Shown: positions 52,163 through 61,891 of the stretch, piece by piece
Layout of the letters: the number at the start of each line of letters is the position of its first letter
How positions within the stretch are numbered: the stretch's first letter is position 1
Notes under the pieces: model-generated
What the model was told of the DNA's origin: nothing
Database searches by the model: none
Seen by the model: the letters and a program-made list of their open reading frames with translations, nothing else
Program-made: the position numbers and the translations under genes
Source of the DNA: Rubrivivax sp.
GTDB taxonomy: Bacteria; Pseudomonadota; Gammaproteobacteria; Burkholderiales; Burkholderiaceae_C
Length of the DNA: 64,000 nucleotides
Assembly: GCA_020852865.1 (NCBI GenBank)
Contig: JADYZZ010000053.1
Coordinates: 22,359 to 86,358, forward strand
Direction of reading: 5' to 3'

Positions 52163-53193
52163 GCCTCGGGCACTGCCCCGGCGGCCGGCGCTGCAGGCGG
52201 GGTGGCCTCGGTGGCCCCGGTGGCGCCGGTGGCCCCGGCGGTTCCGGTGGCGTGAGCGGCGCGCCTCGCGAGCCACTCGAGCAGCGCGTCGCGCACCGGC
52301 ACGAGGCCGCGGTAGGCGAGCACCTGCGGGCTCATCGAGGTGACCGCGGCGTGCAGCCGCGCGGCACGCTCGGGTGTCGACACGATGTCGGCCAGCGGGC
52401 TCACGCCGACGCGGATCGTGAACAAGGCCTGGCGCAGCGCAGGCAGCGCGATGAAGGTCTGGCGCTCGTGGCGCAGCCAGGCGCGCTCGACCGGCGTCGC
52501 GCACCAGCGCTCGCGCTCGGTGCGTTCGGGGTGCGCGTGCAGCCGGGGCTGGTCGGTGACGTTCCAGACGAAGCGCTCGCAGCGTCCGGCGCCGGCAACG
52601 AGTCCGACCAGCGCCTGGCCGGCGCGCTGCAGCAGCGCGGTCTCTGGCACGGCGGCGTGGATCTGTGCGAAGTGCAGGCCGAGCACGCGCTCGGGCGCCC
52701 AATGGCTGGGCAGCGCGACCGCGAGCCAGGGCACGCTGCCCGCGCCGGCTCCGGGGGCGGCGTCGACGAGCGCGAAGTCCTCCGCGAAGGCCAGGCTCAG
52801 CAGCGCGGTGCGGCGCCAGGCGGGCGGCAGGCCGTGCAGGCAGCGCGCGACCTCGTCGCCGAGGCCGAAGCGGCCGGGCGCGGTCTGGTGCACCTCGCCC
52901 GCCTCGACCGCCGTGCCCAGCAGCGGCGCCTCGACGCGCCCGGCCGCGTGGCGCCAGGCCTGTGGCTGCTCGGCCGCGGCGTGGGCGCTCAGAGCGTCGA
53001 GCGCCGGCTCGGCGTCGAAGTCGGGCCGCCGCAGCAGCGCCTGCGGCCAGTACGCCGACAGCACCGCCAGCTTCTCGCGCTGGTGGCGCGAGCCGGGCGC
53101 CAGCGGCGTCAGATGCGGCGCTGCAGGCGCGAGCCGGCGCAGTCCGGGTTGCATGCGAAACGGCGCCTGGACCGCGGCTTCGAAGTCGAACAT
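52159..53193 (-). CDS. DUF3445 / haem-dependent oxidative N-demethylase-like protein
   Basis: 'LRHERQTFIALPALRQALFTIRVGVSPLADI' and 'NVTDQPRLH'; GTGA overlap with mnmC. Confidence 0.72.
   Translation of the reverse strand: MFDFEAAVQAPFRMQPGLRRLAPAAPHLTPLAPGSRHQREKLAVLSAYWPQALLRRPDFDAEPALDALSAHAAAEQPQAWRHAAGRVEAPLLGTAVEAGEVHQTAPGRFGLGDEVARCLHGLPPAWRRTALLSLAFAEDFALVDAAPGAGAGSVPWLAVALPSHWAPERVLGLHFAQIHAAVPETALLQRAGQALVGLVAGAGRCERFVWNVTDQPRLHAHPERTERERWCATPVERAWLRHERQTFIALPALRQALFTIRVGVSPLADIVSTPERAARLHAAVTSMSPQVLAYRGLVPVRDALLEWLARRAAHATGTAGATGATGATEATPPAAPAAGAVPEA
52202..52255. repeat. Imperfect 9-bp tandem repeats (GTGGCCCCG-like), in frame in the DUF3445-like 3' end
   Basis: Direct reading; encodes TG-TAG-ATG-ATG-ATE-type tail. 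Confidence 0.8.
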
Positions 53194-53279
53194 CGTGCGG
53201 CTGCCTGGTGGAAACGGCTGCGCCGGCGGCGGCTGCCCTCGGAACCTGGGAAGGGACGAATCAGGCGCGATTCACACCT

Positions 53280-53684
53280 TCACACGCTCTCGCCCGGTTC
53301 GTGGCAGACCGCCTCGACGTTGTTGCCTTCGGGGTCGATGACGAAGGCGCCGTAGTAATGCGGGTGGTAGTACGCGCGCAGCCCGGGCGCGCCGTTGTCG
53401 CGGCCGCCGGCGGCCAGCGCGGCGCGATGGAAGGCGTCGACGGCGCCGCGGTCGCGCGCGCGCCAGGCCAGGTGGCAGCCGGTGGTCACCGGGTGGCCGC
53501 CGTGGGGCGATGGTCCGTCGACGAACCAGGTGTCGGTGTTGCCGTCGCGGCCGAAGCCGACGATGTGCACGCCTTCGTGCACCGTGTCGAAGGTCGTCGC
53601 GTAGCCCAGCGGCGCCAGCGCAGCGGCGTAGAAGGCGCGTGTGCGCGCGATGTCGGCGACGCGGAAGGTCATGTGGTCGATCAC
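53280..53684 (-). CDS. VOC (glyoxalase/bleomycin-resistance-like) family protein
   Basis: 'DHMTFRVADIARTRAFYAAALAPLGY', 'YYGAFVIDPEGNNVEAVCHEP'; GTG 53684 preceded by GAGGAG. Confidence 0.88.
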   Translation of the reverse strand: MIDHMTFRVADIARTRAFYAAALAPLGYATTFDTVHEGVHIVGFGRDGNTDTWFVDGPSPHGGHPVTTGCHLAWRARDRGAVDAFHRAALAAGGRDNGAPGLRAYYHPHYYGAFVIDPEGNNVEAVCHEPGESV

Positions 53685-53734
53685 GGCGGGCTCCTCGAAG
53701 CGGACGCCCAGCATAAGGCCGACCCCAATGCGAA

Positions 53735-53757
53735 GGGCACCCGCAGGTGCCCTTTTT
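53735..53757. terminator. Stem-loop GGGCACC-CGCA-GGTGCCC-TTTTT between efp and the VOC gene
   Basis: Perfect 7-bp stem, 4-nt loop, T5 on + strand; T tract weak on the minus strand. Confidence 0.55.
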
Positions 53758-53865
53758 CGTGCTGTCGACGCGGTCGGCGCGGACTGCGCTCGAGCCCCTG
53801 CGGCCTTGCGGCTTTGCGCGATCTGCCGCAGCGCGCGGGCCGGGCGCGGCCCGGTCCCGGGGCGC

Positions 53866-54420
53866 TCAGACGCGCTTGCGGTACTCGTGCGTGCGCGTGT
53901 CGATCTCGACCTTGTCGCCGCTCTCGACAAACAGCGGCACCGCGATCTCGAAGCCGGTGGCGGTGAGCTTGGCCGGCTTCATCACCTTGCCCGAGGTGTC
54001 GCCCTTGACGGCCGGCTCGGTGACGATCTCGCGCACGACGGTGGTCGGCAGTTCGACCGCGATCGCCTTGCCGTCGTAGAAGGTCACTTCCACCGCCATG
54101 CCGTCGTCGAGGTACTGGATGGCGTCGCCCATGTTGTCGGCCTCGACCTCGTACTGGTTGTACTCGCCGTCCATGAAGACGTACATCGGGTCGGCGAAGT
54201 ACGAGTAGGTGCACTCCTTCTGGTCGAGGATGATCTGCTCCATCTTGTCGTCGGCCTTGAAGACGACTTCGGCGCCCGCGCCGTTGAGCAGGTTCTTCAT
54301 CTTCATGCGCACCGTCGACGCGCCGCGGCCGCCGCGGCTGTATTCGGTCTTGAGCACGACCATCGGGTCCTTGCCCTGCATGATCACGTTGCCGGCACGG
54401 ATTTCCTGAGCGAGTTTCAT
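53866..54420 (-). CDS. efp: Translation elongation factor P (arginine-32 type)
   Basis: '[35 protein letters not shown]...[17 protein letters not shown]'; residue 32 is Arg. Confidence 0.96.
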   Translation of the reverse strand: MKLAQEIRAGNVIMQGKDPMVVLKTEYSRGGRGASTVRMKMKNLLNGAGAEVVFKADDKMEQIILDQKECTYSYFADPMYVFMDGEYNQYEVEADNMGDAIQYLDDGMAVEVTFYDGKAIAVELPTTVVREIVTEPAVKGDTSGKVMKPAKLTATGFEIAVPLFVESGDKVEIDTRTHEYRKRV

Positions 54421-54516
54421 GGCTGTTCCCTGGAGGAGCCGGCGGTCCCCATGCCGCGGCTTGGGCTCGGCGCGCTGGCGCAAAGCCCCACATTCTACTT
54501 CGACCGCGGGAAAACG

Positions 54517-54792
54517 CTAGGAGCGTGGGCGGCAGAAACCCAGCCCCGCGTCGGCCCCGGCTGAAGGCCCAGGCAAGGCGCGGCGCGCAGCCCGGGCCGG
54601 ACGCCCGGGCCAGCGGCGCAACGCCGCATGGGCCTTCGGTCGGGGCCGACCCTTCGGGTCGCGGCGATGCGCGGCGCCGGGCGGTGTTGCACGCTCGTTG
54701 CGTGGCACGCACCACGCGCCTCGCGCGCGCCTTGCCCGGCAGCGCGACTCGCCACGGCGTGGGGCCGGATTTCTGCTACCCACGCTCCTAGG
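54517..54792. repeat. ~275-bp palindromic intergenic element with 34-bp terminal inverted repeats
   Basis: 54517-54550 vs reverse complement of 54758-54791: 29/34 identical by hand alignment. Confidence 0.85.
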
Positions 54793-55828
54793 TTCGCATC
54801 CGCTTGCCGAGCACGAAACGGCGCAGCTGCGTTGCCAGATCGTCCTGCGCCAGCAGCGTCGCGCGCCAATCCCGCAGTGCGGCCTGCCAGCGCGGCCACA
54901 GCGCGGCCGGAGGCAGCCCCGGCCAGGGCGCCAGGCCGTTCCAGGCGCGCATCAGCGCGGCGGCCGCGGCCGGCAGCGCCAGCCGCGCCAGCAGGGCTTC
55001 GACCTTGGCGCGGTGCGCGCCGTCGTGCTGCGGGTAGGCCTGCCAGACGAACGGGGCGCCGGCCCAGACGGCGCGCACGAGCGAGTCCTCGCCGCGCACG
55101 AAGTTCAGATCGGCGCTCCACAGCAGGCGGTCGTAGCCGCGCTGGTCGAGCCAGGGCAGACGCAGCGTGCGCGTTGCCGGCGGCAGCGCGGCGTCGTCCA
55201 CCTGGGCCTGCGCCGCCCCGGGCGTGAGCAGCAGCAGCGTCGGCGCGGCGGCGAGGTCGCGCAGCAACGCCGGCAGTGCGGCGTTGGCGTAGCAGAACAG
55301 GCTCACCACCCGCTCGCCCGGACGCGGCGTCGCGCCCTGCGCGGCCAGCCAGGGCGCGCGCTCGAAGGCCGAGCGCTCGGCAGCGACAGCGTCCTCGCGC
55401 AGCAGCCCGCCGGTGCGCGGCGTGAAGCCGGGGTAGAAGAACCACTTGGTCTGCCCGTCGCGCTGCGGCGAGGGCAGGCCGTGCGAGCGCTCGACGTAGT
55501 CCTCGGCGCTCAGGTACTCGAGGTTGATCCACACCGGCGGGCGCGCCGCCGCGCGCATGGCAGCGACGAATGCGTCCGGCGGATCGCAGCCGAAGGCCTC
55601 GACCACGACGTCGCCCGGCAGGGCCGGGCCCGGCCAGTGCAGCAGCTCGACGCCGCCGTTGCCCCGCGTGCCGCCCGGCGCCATCCAGGCCAGCGCCGCG
55701 TGGTCGTCGAGCACGAGCCGGACCGCGTCGCCGCGCGCCGCCAGCTGGGCGGCCAGGCGCCAGCACACGCCGGCGTCGCCGTAGTTGTCGACGACGCGGC
55801 CGAAGATGTCCCAGCGCAGCGCGCCCAT
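54788..55828 (-). CDS. earP: Elongation factor P maturation arginine rhamnosyltransferase EarP
   Basis: '[25 protein letters not shown]', '[20 protein letters not shown]', '[13 protein letters not shown]', '[33 protein letters not shown]'. Confidence 0.93.
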   Translation of the reverse strand: MGALRWDIFGRVVDNYGDAGVCWRLAAQLAARGDAVRLVLDDHAALAWMAPGGTRGNGGVELLHWPGPALPGDVVVEAFGCDPPDAFVAAMRAAARPPVWINLEYLSAEDYVERSHGLPSPQRDGQTKWFFYPGFTPRTGGLLREDAVAAERSAFERAPWLAAQGATPRPGERVVSLFCYANAALPALLRDLAAAPTLLLLTPGAAQAQVDDAALPPATRTLRLPWLDQRGYDRLLWSADLNFVRGEDSLVRAVWAGAPFVWQAYPQHDGAHRAKVEALLARLALPAAAAALMRAWNGLAPWPGLPPAALWPRWQAALRDWRATLLAQDDLATQLRRFVLGKRMRT

Positions 55829-55861
55829 CGCGCGATTATCGAAGGCGCGACAATCCTGCCC

Positions 55862-57994
55862 GTGAGCAAGCCGCCGCGTGAGCCCGCCGATGCGACCGCC
55901 GCCGATGCGGCCGCCGCCGATGCGGCCGCCGCCGTGGCGACCGCCGCCGGTGCCGGCAGCGCGGCCGACACGGCCGCCCCATCCGACGCCGGGGGCGTGC
56001 GCGCGCGGCTGCTCGCGGAAGTGGCGACGCTGCCCGGCCTGCCCGGCGTCTACCGCTGGTACGACGCCGCCGGCAACGTGCTCTACGTGGGCAAGGCGCG
56101 CAGCCTCAGGAAGCGCGTGGCGAGCTACCTGCACCGCGCGCACGACGGCACGCGCATCGGCCAGATGGTGGCACGCATCGCGCGGCTCGAGACGACGGTC
56201 GTGCGCAGCGAGGCCGAGGCGCTGCTGCTCGAGAACAACCTCATCAAGACGCTGGCGCCGCGCTTCAACATCCTGTTTCGCGACGACAAGAGCTACCCGT
56301 ACCTCAAGCTGGTGACGCACGAGTTCCCGCGCGTCGCCTACTACCGCGGCGCGGTCGACCGCCGGCACCGCTACTTCGGCCCCTATCCGAATTCGTGGGC
56401 GGTGAAGCAGACGATCGAGCTCGTGCAGAAGGTGTTCCGGCTGCGCACCTGCGAGGACACGGTGTTCGCCCACCGCACGCGGCCCTGCCTGCTCTACCAG
56501 ATCGGGCGCTGCAGCGCGCCCTGCGTGGGCTTCATCGGCGCGGCCGACTACGCGCGCGACGTGGCCGACGCCGAGCGCTTCCTGCGCGGCGATGCCGCGG
56601 AGGTGATCGCCGACCTGCAGGCGCAGATGATGCAGCTGGCCGAGACGCTTGCGTTCGAGAAGGCCGCGGCCGTGCGCGACCGCATCGGCTCGCTGGCGCG
56701 CGTGCTGCACCAGCAGGCGGTGGAAGCGAGCAGCCTGTCGGCAGCCGACAAGGACGTCGACATCCTCGCCGTGAAAGCGGCCGGCGGCCGCGCCTGCGTC
56801 AATCTGGCGATGGTGCGCGGCAGCCGCCACCTGGGCGACCGTGCCTACTTCCCGAGCCACGTCGACGAAGGGGCCGCGCTGCGCGCCGAGCGCGACGAAG
56901 CGGGCGGCGCGGGCGGTACGGGCGACGTGCCCGATGCCGCGGGCGCAGCCGCCGCGCCCGAGGTGGCCGTGCTCGAGGCCTTCGTCGCCCAGCATTACCT
57001 CGCGCACGCGCTGCCGCCGCAGCTCGTCACCAGCCATGCGGTGAGCGCTGCGCTGCTCGATGCGCTCGCCGAGCATGCCGGCACGCGCCTGCGCGCGACG
57101 CACCAGCCGCGCGAGCAGCGCCGCATCTGGCTCGAGATGGCCGCGCGCGGCGCGGAGCTGGCGCTGGCGCGCCTGCTGGCCGAGGAGGGCTCGCAGCAGC
57201 AGCGCACGCGCGCGCTGCTCGAAGCGCTCGACCTCGACCTGACCGATCCGGCCGCGCTGCGCGTCGAGTGCTTCGACGTCAGCCACACCGGCGGCGAGGC
57301 GACGCAGGCCTCGTGCGTGGTCTACGAGGACCACCGCATGCAGAGCGCGCAATACCGGCGCTTCAACATCGAGGGCATCAAGGGCGGCGACGACTGCGCG
57401 GCGATGCGGCAGGTGCTGGCGCGCCGCTATGCCCGCCTGGCCGAAGCCGTGGCCGCGGGCCGCAGCGACGACGACGGCCGGAGCGACGCGACACCGCCTC
57501 CCGCCCAGGCCGATGCGAAGGCGCGGCGCGCGCGCGGCCCCGCGCGCCTGCCCGATCTCGTGCTCGTCGACGGCGGCCGCGGGCAGGTCGCGGCGGCGCG
57601 CGAGGTGTTCGAGGAGCTCGGCCTCGACATCGGCCTCATCGTCGGCGTCGAGAAGGGCGCGGGACGCAAGGTCGGGCTCGAGGAGCTGGTGTTCGCCGAC
57701 GGGCGCGCCAAGATCTCTCTCGGGCATGATTCGGCCGCGCTGATGCTGGTGGCGCAGATCCGCGACGAGGCACACCGTTTCGCCATCACCGGCATGCGCG
57801 CGCGACGCGCCGGCGTGCGCACCGGCGGCAGCCGTCTCGAGGAGATCCCGGGCGTGGGGCCGCGCAAGCGTGCGCGGCTGCTGCAGCGCTTCGGCGGCGT
57901 GCGCGGCGTGGCCGGCGCCGGCGTGGCCGACCTGGCGAGCGTCGAAGGTATTTCGAAGGAACTGGCCGAGGAGATCTATCGTGCCATGCACTGA
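55862..57994 (+). CDS. uvrC: Excinuclease ABC subunit C
   Basis: '[34 protein letters not shown]', '[18 protein letters not shown]', '[19 protein letters not shown]'. Confidence 0.96.
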   Translation: MSKPPREPADATAADAAAADAAAAVATAAGAGSAADTAAPSDAGGVRARLLAEVATLPGLPGVYRWYDAAGNVLYVGKARSLRKRVASYLHRAHDGTRIGQMVARIARLETTVVRSEAEALLLENNLIKTLAPRFNILFRDDKSYPYLKLVTHEFPRVAYYRGAVDRRHRYFGPYPNSWAVKQTIELVQKVFRLRTCEDTVFAHRTRPCLLYQIGRCSAPCVGFIGAADYARDVADAERFLRGDAAEVIADLQAQMMQLAETLAFEKAAAVRDRIGSLARVLHQQAVEASSLSAADKDVDILAVKAAGGRACVNLAMVRGSRHLGDRAYFPSHVDEGAALRAERDEAGGAGGTGDVPDAAGAAAAPEVAVLEAFVAQHYLAHALPPQLVTSHAVSAALLDALAEHAGTRLRATHQPREQRRIWLEMAARGAELALARLLAEEGSQQQRTRALLEALDLDLTDPAALRVECFDVSHTGGEATQASCVVYEDHRMQSAQYRRFNIEGIKGGDDCAAMRQVLARRYARLAEAVAAGRSDDDGRSDATPPPAQADAKARRARGPARLPDLVLVDGGRGQVAAAREVFEELGLDIGLIVGVEKGAGRKVGLEELVFADGRAKISLGHDSAALMLVAQIRDEAHRFAITGMRARRAGVRTGGSRLEEIPGVGPRKRARLLQRFGGVRGVAGAGVADLASVEGISKELAEEIYRAMH
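55886..55945. repeat. Four tandem 15-bp units (GCCGATGCGRCCGCC-like) inside the 5' end of uvrC
   Basis: Direct reading of 55886-55900, 55901-55915, 55916-55930, 55931-55945. Confidence 0.9.
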
Positions 57995-58514
57995 GCGCGT
58001 GCAGCCGCCGACCCGCGGCGCGGCACCGTCGCGCGCGGCGACGCGCCGTGCGCTGCTGCTCGGCGCCCTGCTCGGCGCCATCGGCGCGGGCCCGTTCGGG
58101 CTGTCGGGCTGCGCGACGCGCGCGCCGACACCGCCCGGCGCCGCGCCGGCACCGGGCGCGGCCAGGCCGTCGGCGCCGCAGGCGGCGCGCAGCTGGGACG
58201 AATTCAGGCACAACGCCGGCCTGCGCCTGGTGGCCGCGCAGCCGGCGCGCGCGTACACCGGGGCGGTGCCCGACGTGCTGTTCGGCATCCCGATCATCGA
58301 GACCGAGCTCAACGCCGACGGCACGATCCGCGGCATCGTCGTGCTGCGCCGTCCGAGCAATCCCGCGGCGGCCGACACCGTGCAGCTGGCCGTCGACGCC
58401 ATCCGCCGCGCCGCGCCGTACGGCGACATGACGCGCCTGCCCAGGCCGTGGAAGTGGGTCGAGACCTTCCTCTTCAACGACGCGCGTCAGTTCAAGCCGC
58501 GTTCGCTCGATTGA
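57981..58514 (+). CDS. Conserved hypothetical exported/lipoprotein
   Basis: '[28 protein letters not shown]' signal/lipobox; GTG start overlapping uvrC end. Confidence 0.65.
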   Translation: MPCTERVQPPTRGAAPSRAATRRALLLGALLGAIGAGPFGLSGCATRAPTPPGAAPAPGAARPSAPQAARSWDEFRHNAGLRLVAAQPARAYTGAVPDVLFGIPIIETELNADGTIRGIVVLRRPSNPAAADTVQLAVDAIRRAAPYGDMTRLPRPWKWVETFLFNDARQFKPRSLD

Positions 58515-58531
58515 ACACGCAGCCCGCGACG

Positions 58532-59098
58532 ATGTTCCTCACCATCCCCACGCTGCTGACCTGGGCGCGCATCGCCGCGATCCCGCTCATCCTGGCGGTG
58601 TTCTACCTGCCCTGGACGACGGCGACGCAGAACCTGATCGCGACCGTGCTGTTCGTGCTGTTCGCGCTCACCGACTGGCTCGACGGCTGGCTGGCGCGCA
58701 AGCTGCACCAGACCTCGGCCTTCGGCGCCTTCCTCGATCCGGTGGCCGACAAGTTCCTCGTCTGCGCCAGCGTGCTCGTGCTCGTTCACCTCGGGCGCGT
58801 CGACGTGTTCGTCGCGCTCATCATCATCGGCCGCGAGATCGCGATCTCGGCGCTGCGCGAGTGGATGGCGCAGATCGGCGCCGCGGCCAGCGTGGCCGTG
58901 CACATGGTGGGCAAGGCCAAGACGATGGCGCAGATGGTCGCGATCCCGTTCCTGCTCTACGACGGCCGCCTGTTCGGCCGCATCGACACCCGTGCCTGGG
59001 GCGTGGTGCTGATCTGGCTGGCTGCCGTGCTGACGATCTGGTCGATGGCCTACTACTTGCGCCGGGCTGTGCCCGAGATCCGGGCGCGCGCGCGATGA
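58532..59098 (+). CDS. pgsA: CDP-diacylglycerol--glycerol-3-phosphate 3-phosphatidyltransferase
   Basis: 'TIPTLLTWARIAAIPLILAVFY', 'LTDWLDGWLARKLHQTSAFGAFLDPVADKFLVC'. Confidence 0.94.
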   Translation: MFLTIPTLLTWARIAAIPLILAVFYLPWTTATQNLIATVLFVLFALTDWLDGWLARKLHQTSAFGAFLDPVADKFLVCASVLVLVHLGRVDVFVALIIIGREIAISALREWMAQIGAAASVAVHMVGKAKTMAQMVAIPFLLYDGRLFGRIDTRAWGVVLIWLAAVLTIWSMAYYLRRAVPEIRARAR

Positions 59099-59988
59099 GC
59101 GGGCCCGCGCCCGGCGCGGCCGCGCCGCATGCCGCGCTGCTGGCCGCGATGCCGGGCGTGTTCGTCCTCATCTGGAGCACGGGCTTCGTCGTCGCGCGTC
59201 TGGGCATGCCGCACGCTCCGGCGCTCGGCTTCCTCGCCTGGCGCTACGCCCTGTCGATCCTCGCCTTCTGGCTCTGGGTGCGCTGGGCACGCGCCGCCTG
59301 GCCGGCGCGCGCGCAGTGGCCGCACCTGGCGGTGACGGGGTCGCTGATGCACGCCGGCTACCTGGGCGGCGTGTGGCTGGCCGTCAAGCACGGCATGGGC
59401 GCGGGGACCTCGGCGCTCATCGTCGGCCTGCAGCCGCTGCTGACGGCGCTGTGGATCAGCGCGACCGGGCAGGAGCACCGTGTGCGCGCGCACCAGTGGC
59501 TCGGGCTCGTGCTCGGTCTGGCCGGTCTCGTGCTCGTCGTCTGGCGCAAGCTCGGCGTCGGCGAGGTGGGCGCGTTCAACTTCGCCTGCGCGCTCGTCGC
59601 GCTCGTCTCGATCACCGTCGGCACGCTGTACCAGAAGCGCTTCGTGCGGCCCTGCGACGTGCGCAGCGCCAATGCGGTGCAGCTGCTGGCGGCGCTCGCC
59701 GTCACGCTGCCCCTGGCCTGGCTCGAGGGCGGTGCGTTCGACCTGCAGCCCGCGCTGGTGGGCGCCATGGCCTGGTCGGTGCTCGGGCTCACGCTCGGCG
59801 GCAGCTCGCTGCTGTACCTGCTGATCCAGCGCGGCGCCGCGATGCGCGTGACGAGCCTGATGTACCTGGTGCCGCCGTGCACCGCGCTGCTCGGCTGGCT
59901 GCTGTTCGACGAGGCGCTGGGCCTGCTCGTGCTCGCCGGTCTGGCGCTCGCCGCGCTCGGCGTCGCGCTCGTCGTGCGCCGGCGCTGA
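59095..59988 (+). CDS. DMT-superfamily EamA transporter
   Basis: 'FVLIWSTGFVVARLGMPHAPALGFLAWRYALSI', ~10 TM, 'MYLVPPCTALLGWLLFDEAL'; ATGA overlap. Confidence 0.9.
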   Translation: MSGPAPGAAAPHAALLAAMPGVFVLIWSTGFVVARLGMPHAPALGFLAWRYALSILAFWLWVRWARAAWPARAQWPHLAVTGSLMHAGYLGGVWLAVKHGMGAGTSALIVGLQPLLTALWISATGQEHRVRAHQWLGLVLGLAGLVLVVWRKLGVGEVGAFNFACALVALVSITVGTLYQKRFVRPCDVRSANAVQLLAALAVTLPLAWLEGGAFDLQPALVGAMAWSVLGLTLGGSSLLYLLIQRGAAMRVTSLMYLVPPCTALLGWLLFDEALGLLVLAGLALAALGVALVVRRR

Positions 59989-60021
59989 ACGCCTTCCCTG
60001 CACCCGACGGAGGAGTGAGAG

Positions 60022-61113
60022 ATGACCACGCACCGCATCGCCGCGATCGCCGGCGACGGCATCGGCCGCGAAGTGATGCCCGAAGGCCTGCGCGTGCTCG
60101 ATGCCGCGGCACGCCGCTTCGGCGTCGCGCTCGAGGTCGACGCGTTCGACTTCGCGAGCTGCGCCTACCACGAGCGCCACGGCACGATGATGCCGGCCGA
60201 CTGGAAGGAGCGCATCGGCGGCCACGATGCGATCTTCTTCGGCGCGGTCGGCTGGCCGGCCACGGTGCCCGACCATGTGTCGCTGTGGGGCTCGCTGCTG
60301 AAGTTCCGGCGCGAGTTCGACCAGTACGTCAACCTGCGCCCGGCGCGCCTGATGCCCGGCGTGCGCTCGCCGCTGGTCGACCGCGCCGGCCAGCCGCTGG
60401 CGCCCGGCGCGATCGACATGTGGATCGTGCGCGAGAACACCGAGGGCGAGTACTCGAGCGTCGGCGGGCGCATGTACGAGGGCAGCGACCGCGAGATCGT
60501 GATGCAGCAGACCATCATGTCGCGCCACGGCGTCGACCGCGTGCTCGCGTTCGCCTTCGAGCTGGCGGCTTCGCGGCCGCGCCGCAAGCTCACCTCGGCC
60601 ACCAAGAGCAACGGCATCGCGATCACGATGCCGTACTGGGACGAGCGCGTCGAGGCCATGGCCCGCGCCTACCCGCAGGTGGCGGTGGATCGCTTCCACA
60701 TCGACATCCTGTGCGCGCACTTCGTGCAGCGCCCGCAGCAGTTCGACGTCGTCGTCGCGAGCAACCTGTTCGGCGACATCCTGTCCGATCTCGGCCCGGC
60801 CTGCACCGGCACGATCGGCATCGCGCCTTCGGCCAACCTGAACCCGACGCGCGCGTGGCCCAGCCTGTTCGAGCCGGTGCACGGCTCGGCGCCCGACATC
60901 GCCGGCCAGGGCGTCGCCAACCCGATCGGCCAGATCTGGAGCGCGGCGCTGCTGTTCGACTTCCTCGGCCGGCGCGACGCGCACGACGCGGTGCTGGCGG
61001 CGATCGAGGCCGTGCTCGCCGACCGCGAGGCGCCGCGCACGCCCGACCTGGGCGGCCATGCGGGCACCACGGACGTCGGCCGCGCCATCGCCGAGACGGT
61101 GCAACGCGGCTGA
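60022..61113 (+). CDS. Tartrate/D-malate dehydrogenase-like (isocitrate/isopropylmalate dehydrogenase family)
   Basis: 'IAGDGIGREVMPEGLRVLDAA', 'WIVRENTEGEYSSVGGRMYEG', 'LFGDILSDLGPACTGTIGIAPSANLNP'. Confidence 0.88.
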   Translation: MTTHRIAAIAGDGIGREVMPEGLRVLDAAARRFGVALEVDAFDFASCAYHERHGTMMPADWKERIGGHDAIFFGAVGWPATVPDHVSLWGSLLKFRREFDQYVNLRPARLMPGVRSPLVDRAGQPLAPGAIDMWIVRENTEGEYSSVGGRMYEGSDREIVMQQTIMSRHGVDRVLAFAFELAASRPRRKLTSATKSNGIAITMPYWDERVEAMARAYPQVAVDRFHIDILCAHFVQRPQQFDVVVASNLFGDILSDLGPACTGTIGIAPSANLNPTRAWPSLFEPVHGSAPDIAGQGVANPIGQIWSAALLFDFLGRRDAHDAVLAAIEAVLADREAPRTPDLGGHAGTTDVGRAIAETVQRG

Positions 61114-61298
61114 AGGGGCTGCCGCGGCGCGCGCACGGATGCACGCACGACGGCGGCGCAGCGGCCCTAGAATCGCGCCTTCGCGCGGCCGGGCCTTGCC
61201 GCCATCGGCGCGGCGGACGGCAGGGGCGGCCGCCGGCCGGGGTGCCGGTGCCGCAGCACGAATCGAAGATCGATCCACCTCGAGAGGGGGGCAGTGGC

Positions 61299-61571
61299 GT
61301 GAACAAGAGTGAACTGATCGAACACATCGCCGTTCAGGCCGACGTGTCCAAGGCCGCCGCCGGCCGCGTCCTCGAGGCGATGCTGGGCGCGGTGAAGACG
61401 ACGCTCAGGAAAGGCGGCTCGGTCACGATCACCGGCTTCGGCACCTTTGCTGCGAGCAAGCGTGCGTCGCGCACCGGACGCAATCCGCGTACCGGCGCGC
61501 CGATCAAGATCAAGGCCGCGCGCGTCGTCAAGTTCCGCCCCGGCAAGGGGCTCAAGGACGGCGTGCGGTAG
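61299..61571 (+). CDS. HU-family DNA-binding protein
   Basis: 'NKSELIEHIAVQADVSKAAAGRVLEAMLGAV...ITGFGTFAASKRASRTGRNPRTGAPIKI'; GTG start. Confidence 0.93.
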   Translation: MNKSELIEHIAVQADVSKAAAGRVLEAMLGAVKTTLRKGGSVTITGFGTFAASKRASRTGRNPRTGAPIKIKAARVVKFRPGKGLKDGVR

Positions 61572-61625
61572 CGGCGCGCAGAGTCGGCCGCGGCGGGCGT
61601 GCAGGCGCGCGCGCCACGGCGTGCC

Positions 61626-61701
61626 GGGTGCTTAGCTCAGCCGGTAGAGCGGCGCCCTTACAAGGCGTAGGTCGGCGGTTCGAACCCGTCAGCACCCACC
61701 A
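61626..61701 (+). tRNA. tRNA-Val (anticodon TAC)
   Basis: GGGTGCT acceptor paired with AGCACCC; loop CTTACAA; GGTTCGAAC T-loop; encoded CCA. Confidence 0.95.
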
Positions 61702-61821
61702 CGGCGCACTACAATCGCGCGGCATTGCGCGCGGCCGCCGCTGCGGCAGCGGCGGCCGTGCAGGGCCGGCAGCGAAGCCGCCGGTTGGGTGGCGCCGGCG
61801 GCACGACCGCCGGCGGGCGAG

Positions 61822-61845
61822 GCGAACCGCGGTTCGCTTTTTTTT
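61822..61845 (+). terminator. Rho-independent terminator (GCGAACCGCGGTTCGC + T8)
   Basis: Palindromic 16-mer followed by eight T, downstream of tRNA-Val. Confidence 0.85.
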
Positions 61846-61891
61846 CGGCCGGATGCGGCGCCGCGCGCCGCTCCGGCGAAGGTGATCCGAG

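Noticed and set aside
54517-54791. Small ORFs [10 protein letters not shown].../[10 protein letters not shown]... on both strands
   Set aside because: Mirror-image similarity results from the inverted repeat; no coding support.
54788-58477. 1229-aa minus-strand ORF
   Set aside because: Only the C-terminal 346 aa (EarP) is credible; the rest is antisense to uvrC.
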